Position numbers and translations under genes: made by a program
NCBI GenBank assembly: GCA_950022655.1
Contig: OX465580.1
Coordinates: forward strand, 1,287,122-1,351,121
Length of the DNA: 64,000 nt
Origin: Alentia gelatinosa
Taxonomy: Eukaryota > Annelida > Polychaeta > Phyllodocida > Polynoidae
Direction: 5' to 3'
Notes under the pieces: generated by a model
What the model saw: the letters and a program-made list of their open reading frames with translations, nothing else
What the model was told of the DNA's origin: nothing
The model's database searches: none
Shown here: positions 56,354 through 64,000 of the stretch, one piece after another
Numbering within the stretch: position 1 is the first letter of the stretch
How the letters are laid out: each line of letters opens with the position of its first letter

Positions 56354-56445
56354 CGCGTAGCTCCTGGTGGTAGGAAGAAGACCTGCGAAGCCGCTGTGGT
56401 TTGTTTTCATGGATACATTACTGTTGCTGTGATGGGGCAGTGGAT

Positions 56446-56570
56446 GGACGGACCATAGCTGGGCGGACCATAGCTGGACGGACCATAGCTGGGCGGACCA
56501 TAGCTGGACGGACCATAGCTGGACGGACCATATCTGGGCGGACCCTAGCTGGACGGACCATAGCTGCGTG
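56446..56570 (+). repeat. ddr: 15-bp array in 3' UTR (GGACGGACCATAGCT)
   Basis: About nine units of GG(A/G)CGGACCATAGCT beginning about 95 bp after the DDR stop codon. Its position makes it part of the 3' UTR if the transcript extends this far. It may vary in length between alleles. Confidence 0.9.
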
Positions 56571-56864
56571 GTCAGCTTCACTCATAAGCTGCAATATCCT
56601 TGATCAATGCAATCATTAGTAAAGAGGCACCTTGTAGGAACCTAACCCAGCCTGGATCTGTCTGTGGAGTGTTGAAGCTCACACAAACGACAAACTCTGA
56701 TGATCCGGGGCAAGCTCCTCCTGGTATTTTCAGCTCAGGAGCAAGTGACTGATGGAGGAGGATCTGCGTCAACTGGTGTGACAGTGTGAACCTATTGTTT
56801 GTCTTTATACATCTACCACTTATTTACAGCTTTATGGATTCCTAAGGAACCCTGGATACAGTGA

Positions 56865-57200
56865 TCTAGGCTGTTCAGAGCTGTTCAGTGCTGTTCAGAG
56901 ATACACAGAGATGCTAGGAGACATTCACAGATGCCCAGAGCTGTTCAAAGCTGCTCAGAGCTGTTCAAAGCTGCTCAGAGCTACTCAGAGCTGTTCAGAG
57001 CTGCTCAGAGCTGTTCAGAGCTATTCAGAGCTCTTCAGTGTTGCTCAGAGCTGCTCAGAGGTGTCCAGATTTATCCAAAGCTGTTCGGAGCTGTTTTAAG
57101 AGGCTTGGAGCTGCACAGAGCTGCTCTGAGCTGCTCTGAGCTGCTCAGAGCTGTTCAGAGCTGTTCAGACCTGCTCTGAGCTACTCAGAGTTGCACAGAG
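56865..57200. repeat. 10-bp array (GAGCTGTTCA)
   Basis: Imperfect 10-bp units GAGCTG(T/C)TCA in the 3' UTR or flank, with TAT and CTT variants. Closely related to the arrays at 23090 and 30640. Confidence 0.9.
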
Positions 57201-59329
57201 CCGCTCACATCTGACCACAGAGCATTCATCTCCCTGCCCGGTCTGGGAAGTGGACACAGACCAGAACAGACGTCAGAGGTCTGCAAATACGTGCGACCAT
57301 TGCGGACTGCCTCTCTGCTCTCCATCTTCTGCGATGAAGGATGTTTGCTCAAACGATGAACTGGGCATTCGTTATAGGAATGTATGGATTATTCATCGAC
57401 TCTGAGACGAAGGAAAAGTCAGATTTGTGTTTTCAATAAGTGTATGTATCTCATGATCCCTTATTCGTGACAAGGTCCAATCTGTTGAATAGTGCAGGAC
57501 GTATATCAGACTGAGGAGGTGCATAAAGTGAGGACCCCGAGGTGTACCTGGGTCACTGTGAGTTCAGGTGACGAGGAGGGACGAACCCAAAGGTATTTTT
57601 ACACGTTCCGCATCGTCTTCATGGTCGATGTCTGAGATGTGACCAGATTTAATCAAATTCAGCCCAGCGATAATAAAGAGGAAGCCTAGGAAAGTTTACG
57701 GTCAGAGCTCGTATCCCATCAAGCGATTCAAACGAGATGAGATCGAACTCACACCCTAAACTTGAATAGGTTTCTGAATTTATCTCACACTTCAGATTGC
57801 TAAAGGGCTTACCTTTGTGACATAATCCCCCACTGAGTATTTTTCTCTAAATACTCAATGGGCGTTGGATACGAGTTCTCAATGTTAAGTCTAGGGGTAA
57901 AAAATACCAGAGGTGAGATAATCATTAAAAATATTACGTGTTTTGAAAATAGTCAACATTGAGACGTGTTGGTATTAATCGAGAGAAGTGATTCTTTTGC
58001 CAAAATGAAGACTCAAAGAATTACTCGAGTTTCAGAGAAACTGAGAGTTGCAATGTTTTCTACTGTTGAAAGTAAACACCTTTCGACTTCGTGTGTAGGA
58101 CGAGGTGATGGCTGCCTTGATGTACGACGACTGGGGAGAGGTCGCCCAGTCACGAGGCGATCACGTGTTACGACTACATCACCATTTCATGCACATACTA
58201 TACATAGATGTACAGTCAACAACACACAGTTTCTGTTTGGTACTTATTTACTGACATATCACACGTGAAACTGGGTGAGAATGGTGCGGAAGTAAACACC
58301 ACAATTATCATTAGTCACACCAAATTGATTTATTTTTCAAAGGAGAATGTGAAATAATTTTATTTTTCGATTGAGGACTACATCGTGTTCTGTTTCCTGA
58401 TTTTGTGCGGACTATTTCTCGTCGCGGAGGTTGTGCGGAGAGAAGTGGGTGCTTTGTTCTCTACAGAAGGTTGCTCTGTATCACTGCGCCTCACCCTGTA
58501 TATATACGACAAACGTTTATCATTTTATACTTTTCTGTCTGATGATGTATTGAGGGATGACACTGCTGACTCAAAGCCGGTCTGAACTTTACAAAACAAG
58601 GGTTTGAAGTGTGAACAAGTAACTACCTTAATATATCAAAGACAAATGGATCATTTCTACACAATAAGATTTAAATATTCCAGCATGTCAACCATTAACC
58701 ATCAGTTGTTCCTTAACGGTACCTTCCGGAACTATAAATCTGCAGTCGTATTATAAGAGAACTGCACTTCTTTGAGTATTGTGTGGTCTTGTGCTTGCAA
58801 ATTTAACTCTGAAATTATAAAGACAATGATGATTAAAGACGCCCTGAGCATCCACAGGGTTGCATTACGATGACGACTGCCTGTAAATACCTGAAGGACC
58901 TGTTTTTAAACCTTGTGCAGCATTACACTGACGTACCCAACGGATGTACCATAGCTATACATACTACCTGTATATCATTATATATAAATATCTCTATATC
59001 TATATCAATGATAATGTTCAATACAAGCTTTACATTGTTAATAAAAGGCCGGGGAGCGAGGAGAAAGATGTCTTCACTCGTCTTTGTTTATAGGATGTGA
59101 GAAAACTATATTTGATATAAAATGTAAAATTTCTGGATACAGAAAATACACTTCCTGAATTGGACTGAGGTAACTGCCATGCCAAGGTACAATTACATCA
59201 GGAAAATACCCCACATTTACTATAAAATGTAAAATTATTTACTATATACCCATGCCGTATTTACTGTAAATTTTATACGCGGCGTTTCGCCACATAACGT
59301 AACAAAATGCTGTACGGAACAGTGTAATC
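57201..59329. other. 3' flank, no gene recognised
   Basis: Single-copy DNA with a MITE copy at 57775-57905 (reverse), whose minus strand has CTTAACATTGAGAACTCGTA and CAACGCCCATTGAGTAT like 63655-63690. Two AATAAA signals (57672 and 59040) are present. Small open frames here match no family that I recognise. Confidence 0.5.
59040..59045 (+). promoter_or_regulatory. ddr: Candidate poly(A) signal for DDR
   Basis: AATAAA followed at 30-50 bases by a T/G-rich stretch (CGTCTTTGTTTATAGG). An earlier AATAAA at 57672-57677 has a weaker downstream element. If the later one is used, the 3' UTR is about 2.7 kb. Transcript data would be needed to choose. Confidence 0.3.
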
Positions 59330-60175
59330 ACAGAGAACGATTTACTGTACCACAGCGATAAGTATGTTAACATAATCACAGTGAACAATTTACTCAAATA
59401 CAGCGATAAGTACGTTTACATAATCATAGAACGATTTACTCAAATACAGCATTAAGTACCTTAACATAATCACAGTGAACAATTTACTCAAATACAGCGA
59501 TAAGTATGTTAACATAATCAGAGTGAATGATTTACTGTAACACACCGATATGTATGTTAACATAATCACAGAAAACAATTACTCAAATACAGCGATAAGT
59601 TTGTTTACATAATCACAGTGAACGACTCAAATACAGCGATAAGTACGTTTACATAATCATAGAACGATTTACTCAAATACAGCATTAAGTACATTAACAT
59701 AATCACAGTGAACAATTTACTCAAATACAGCGATAAGTATGTTAACATAATCACAGTGAACAATTTACTCAAATACAGCGATAAGTATGTTAACATAATC
59801 ACAGTAAACAATTTACTCAAATACAGCGATAAGTACGTTAACATAATCACAGTGAACAATTTACTCAAATACAGCATTAAGTACATTAACATAATCACAG
59901 TGAACAATTTACTCAAATACAGCAATAAGTATGTTAACATAATCACAGTGAACAATTTACTCAAATACAGCGATAAGTACGTTTACATAATCACAGAACA
60001 ATTTACTCAAATACAGCGATAAGTACGTTAACATAATCACAGAACAATTTACTCAAACACAGCGATAAGTACGTTTACATAATCACAGTGAACGATTTAC
60101 TCAAATACAACAAGAAGCATGTTAACATAATCACAGACACAGAGATCAATTTACTGTGACACAGCGAGTTGTACG
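59330..60175. repeat. 48-bp minisatellite, about 17 copies
   Basis: AT-rich units with CAGTGAACAATTTACTCAAA and TACAGCGATAAGTATGTTAA. The 48-bp period opens frames on both strands (Asn/Leu/Lys or Leu/Tyr/Thr strings), which I reject as genes. Confidence 0.93.
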
Positions 60176-61469
60176 TTTACACAGCAGGGGGCAGCACAGT
60201 GCAGACGGTCACGTGGTACACAGAGGATCACGGGATTGGCCAGGATTAGTTAGATCTAACTGATCCCGGGTTTATAAGACAACAATGAGGATGAGATCAC
60301 GGTCAGTGGGAATAGTCTCTCTCTTATCAAATTAAAGACATTAATTTACCTTGAAATTTAAAACCCATGTCAATTTCTTTGGAATTGAATCATTGAAGCA
60401 ATATATAGGAAAAGATCATGATTATATTTTTAAAGAGTATATAGGAATTCTATAAAGTTATTTTTACATAGTAAAGCCCATGTCAATTTCTTCAATCTTA
60501 TACAGAACATAGCAGCTGTATAGTACCATACATTTAAGTTTTCAGAATCACAGGTGACCGTCCTTGTTATCTAAAGAATTTAAGAAAACTATATTTTTCA
60601 GTTTAATTCCTATAAAAATCAGCCAAATGTAAATCAACTTAGTTTACCTATTGGATTAGGTTTCACATTTTACTCACTTGGTATGAGAGTAAATCAGTAG
60701 AATTTGATTTGATAATTCTCAGGGTTTGAATATCGCCACCAGGTGGGGCGGATGTATGTTATAAAATCTGCCTTTGGTCAAATTACTGAGACTAGAATGA
60801 AGGCCTTCCTGATCAGTTTGATTTACTGATTTACAAATTGATAAATAAAACAATGACATCAGAGATGTAAGACACCTCTTAATAAATCCATCTTAATGAT
60901 TGATGGTTGACGCAGAATTCTAGATACAAACAGAGAGTGTTGTGCATTTTGATAAACTACTCAGATTATGATTCGTCCTGGGTTTAGAATGTAGACATGA
61001 GATCATCGTTTCTGGTAAACGGGTATTAATACTTCATGACGTAATATTCTAGATGTAAGATCGTAAATTGAGTTTACAATATAGACACAAGGATTTATAA
61101 AATCATGTTCTGTGGTATGAAGATCTTGATAATGACTGATGTTATATTTCAGATGTAACTGAGACAGATCGTAATAATGACTGTTGCAGTATTTCAGATA
61201 TTACTGAACGGAGACTGGTGAACGATGACGACAGACGCGGCGTCTGACGTCACGTGTACTGCCCCCTAGTGGTACGGGCGGGAACTAGCGGCGGCCTGTT
61301 GGAGACTTTCTGAGAAGACCGTTTTCACGATGAGACAACTTGCCCTGATTCTCATCACCAGTGAAGCGTCTCTCACCCGGAGTTAACATCTGTAAATAAT
61401 AACGAGACGACTGCCTGGAAATATTAAATAAACCTATTTGTAGATTATTGAATGGAAAAAGGCTTTCCT
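60176..61469. other. AT-rich unique DNA with CTCF-like motif
   Basis: Mostly single-copy. At 61230-61300 is a CpG-rich spot with TGACGTCACGTG (CRE and E-box overlapped) and CTGCCCCCTAGTGG (61259-61272), an exact reverse-complement match to the strong CTCF core CCACTAGGGGGCAG. GCCACCAGGTGGGGC at 60735 is a weaker match. No gene is recognised. Confidence 0.45.
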
Positions 61470-61810
61470 AGTCTTTTTTTCTGCCGATTGGCAAAAAAAT
61501 CCGGACTTGAAAATTTGTTGTTGTTGCTATATTTAAGATGGCAGACATACAGTACAACCCCGCATAAGCGGACACCCTCCGATCGGGGCCAAAATGGCTG
61601 CTTATGCGGGGTGTCTGCTTACGCGGGGCTTCTGATTTTTACTGGCTATACATTTAATGCATCCCTGACATCAGGAGCTTTAATTTGATACTAGATACAC
61701 ATACCTTTCATAATTTCTATCAAGGTTCATCTATTTAAAAATAAAAAATCTTCTAAAATCGTTTTTTCTAATGCGCGCGGTGATGAGAAACAAGTTCTTT
61801 TTTAGCGGCC
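61470..61810 (-). mobile_element. Harbinger-like MITE, second copy, one end lost
   Basis: Reverse orientation of 47324-47690; shares AAGCGGACACCC, TACATTTAATGCATCCCTGA, CATCAGGAGCTTTAATTTGA and GTGATGAGAAACAAGTTC. The right end TTTTTTAGCGGCC is followed by TTA, agreeing with a TAA/TTA target. The other terminal repeat is no longer recognisable. Confidence 0.75.
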
Positions 61811-62352
61811 TTACCTCGAAGCGGGAATGATACTTTTACTGAGTTTACGAGATCCCTGCCACACATAGAAACATGGATAACAAGTCAGTTTCGGTCATAA
61901 CATGGAGTTTGGGGTCTGAGGTGAGGTCCAAACCATCTTATATTGGAGCTCTATTAATATCTTTGTTGTACACAAGGAGAAGGAAATTCAAATACTAAGA
62001 ATAAAACATGGATTCCATGGTAAAGTGGAAATCACCCATCGCGTTAATAGCATAGATATATTTCTTAATGATAAGTGGTTTGCACATACTGTTCATATGC
62101 TGCTATGATAATTTGATACGTATACGCGACTTATTCAGAGATGCCATTTAGACCTGGAAACAGACACTGACAAATACCTGAATCCTAATCCATTCTTTAT
62201 CTCCATGTGGTTCAGGCTAAGTACACCAGTTATCAAAAGCCGGAAAGAACCGGAAAACTGCAATCTCTGAACTGAATAACAGATGTAAAGATCTTAATGT
62301 ATAAGAAGAGGTTTAATTAGTCTCATACTACAGTACATAGAGTGGAGGCCGA

Positions 62353-62357
62353 TAATG

Positions 62358-62388
<31 letters not shown>

Positions 62389-62403
62389 TAATAATAATAA
62401 CAA
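62353..62403. repeat. AAT microsatellite, left part
   Basis: (AAT)n with AAA and AAC interruptions. It continues at 62936-62966 after the LTR, so the LTR probably inserted into one microsatellite. Confidence 0.9.
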
Positions 62404-62934
62404 TGTGGTGGTCGCCGCCTGTCTAGCAGGTTGGATGACCCCGATCCGGAATGCTAGTTCCAGGCAGGATCCCACCCTACGCTCTCGATGTAGGTTGGTT
62501 CGGCTTTCGGTGAGTTTACACGGACCTAGTCACACACAACACAACACACACGTTTAATAAACAGAGATGTTTATTAACAATATTACTTCCCGGAAAGATC
62601 TGGAAGATCTTTCCCACAAGAACAGTACCCCAGCACAATGTGCCGGGTAACACTGGAGAGGCTAATCTGAAAGACTCGCCTAACCACCAGGAAGGTTACG
62701 AGAACCCGCCTGCAAAGTGAGGGCCCAAGGGTCTGTTCCGTAGAAGAGATGCGCGAGGACAGCCTGTCGACCTACTGTGAACGCTGAGTATATATACCCA
62801 GCGTTACGTAATCCCGGTCTCCGCCGGGCCACTCTCGTGTGTGGCATTGCCCGGAATCACTACACAGTAAGGATCGGCATATCGCGCCACCTTCCGTGAA
62901 ACAAACGAACACTGCTGGATTCCCACCCCACTAC

Positions 62935-62935
<1 letters not shown>
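62404..62935 (-). mobile_element. Solo LTR, Ty3/gypsy-like, 532 bp
   Basis: On the minus strand it starts TGTAGTGGGGTGGG and ends CCACCACA, the TG...CA form of an LTR with short inverted ends. In that orientation there is a TATA box (GGGTATATATACTCAGCG at about 62785-62802 in plus numbering), then a polyadenylation signal (AATAAA near 62572) in the right order and distance for U3-R-U5. No gag or pol is present, so it is a solo LTR left by recombination. Target duplication is unclear because both sides are AAT repeats. Class is inferred from general LTR form. Confidence 0.75.
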
Positions 62936-62966
<31 letters not shown>

Positions 62967-63629
62967 CAGAAACACAGGCATTGTAATATATTCATATATC
63001 TTTATTTTCTTCATCACAAGAGACATTCAACATGAGTAGAGTGGGGCCGAGTAGGATCCAACCTCCCCTCACACAGTCACTCAACTGCAGAACATGTTCC
63101 TAACCAAAAAAATAAAAAATATCTCAGAATAATGATAATTGATAAACCCATGAGTTTGTATCTTATAAAAGCGAGGTAGTGGGTGAGGCCCGGAGGTGTG
63201 GGTTCTGTCCATTTCCCTGTGAGCGGTTAAAAGTTATTGACATATTGTGCTTGTGGACATTTGAGAAATGATCCAAAGCTTGTGGATTTGGAACTCTGGC
63301 GTAAAACGGAATTTGCTGGGAGTATACAGAGGTGTGATAATGTGATAAATTACGAGTCTTGTCTCGGGTATATCTCACCAGAAGCGGGAGAAGTGACTAT
63401 ACAAATATCGCAGGCTAGAATCATTGACCTTTATGTACAATATACAACCAGGGGTGGGGCTGGTTTAATAACCAACGACGTCACAGAGCTCTTTTGATAT
63501 GTCGCCTTGACTCCAAGTGGACACCAAGGTCGGAGATAGAGAGGGGAGAGCGGGCCCACATGGTCAGTCATTACAACGTATGTTAATTACAAGTACCTTT
63601 TGTATTAATTACATATTCATGTTTATCTC
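62936..63629. other. AAT repeat remainder and unique DNA
   Basis: 62936-62966 is the rest of the AAT microsatellite. The remainder is single-copy. An 86-codon open frame (63237-63497) shows no known domain and is not called. Confidence 0.4.
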
Positions 63630-63780
63630 ACCCCTGGTTTTACTTCCCAACAGACTTAGCATTGGGAACTCGTACTCAACGCCCGTGGAGTATCGTAAGA
63701 ATATACTCAATGGGGGATGATGTCACAAATGTTAGCCAATTAGTTAGTGATAGGGGTGAGATAAATTCTGAACCGCGCTC
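63630..63780 (+). mobile_element. MITE-like copy
   Basis: Shares CTTAGCATTGGGAACTCGTA, CTCAACGCCCGTGGAGTAT and GGGGTGAGATAAATTCTGAA with the family at 1850-2580 and with 57775-57905 in reverse. The downstream part to 63870 has a further inverted pair (ATAATCTCACTCGG, CTCGTGAGATTAC). Confidence 0.65.
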
Positions 63781-64000
63781 GATCCATAGATACTGAAGAT
63801 ATACCATTCATCTTGGTTTGCTACATAATCTCACTCGGTTTCGCCTCGTGAGATTACTCTGCAACCAAAACTCATGGCATATTTTCAGCATCTCAGGATC
63901 TCGATGAAGGTCCTTCTTTAGTATGAATCTGAATAGTTAAGAATCTGACATTCTTCTATGAAATTGCACATTTAATTCAATATTTAAATGGGAAAATATA
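63781..64000. other. Window end, no gene recognised
   Basis: AT-rich single-copy sequence to the end of the window. Confidence 0.3.

Noticed and set aside
59605..60022. Tyr/Leu/Thr-rich minus ORF resembling a membrane protein
   Set aside because: Product of the 48-bp array; the plus strand is equally open.

Overview
This is eukaryotic (metazoan) nuclear DNA. One protein-coding gene is recognisable: the 3' ten coding exons of a discoidin domain receptor tyrosine kinase (DDR1/DDR2 family), on the + strand from 25122 to 56353. The ten exons sum to 2427 nt, exactly 809 codons including the stop, and every splice phase agrees. They encode the second half of the discoidin (DS) domain, the DS-like domain, an extracellular linker, one transmembrane helix, a cytoplasmic juxtamembrane region and a complete kinase domain with all catalytic motifs. 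The 5' exons (signal peptide and first half of the DS domain, roughly 100 residues by comparison with vertebrate DDR2) were not found and probably lie upstream of the window.

Organism: introns, abundant CpG, YY1/NRF1/CTCF-like motifs, MITEs and a very high minisatellite load point to an invertebrate animal. Minisatellites built on exon/intron junctions were, as I recall, described in amphioxus (at the Adh locus, under the name 'mirages'). A cephalochordate (Branchiostoma-like) is therefore my best guess, but this is inference and not proof.

Layout. 1-25121: no recognised gene, dominated by tandem arrays (57-bp x ~42, 82-bp x ~13, 43-bp x ~74, 68-bp x ~19, 73-bp x ~14, 12-bp x ~69, 76-bp, 49-bp), with palindromic and TIR mobile elements and a CpG-rich patch at 13.3-14.1 kb. 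24396-25121: an array made of copies of the acceptor and start of the first visible DDR exon. 25212-42826: a 17.6-kb intron, again mostly arrays (67-bp x ~58 and many others), with a CpG-rich promoter-like patch at 41.3-42.06 kb. 42827-56353: the other nine exons, with an antisense tRNA-Leu(AAG) in the exon F/G intron. 56354-64000: 3' UTR and flank with short arrays, a 48-bp array, MITE copies, a CTCF-like motif and a solo LTR inside an AAT microsatellite. By rough addition about 45% of the window is tandem repeat.

The most notable system is the set of splice-site-seeded arrays. Five DDR exon edges are duplicated in tandem (acceptor of exon A, acceptor and donor of exon D, acceptor and donor of exon G) and the acceptor of exon H is duplicated once. 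Exon G has about 47 acceptor-like copies upstream and eight perfect donor copies downstream. The exon D acceptor array has a 33-bp period, so two of its decoys would add exactly 11 or 22 residues in frame, while the other arrays would introduce stops. Array copies are numerous in the DDR gene, so how the spliceosome picks the right copy is a real question.
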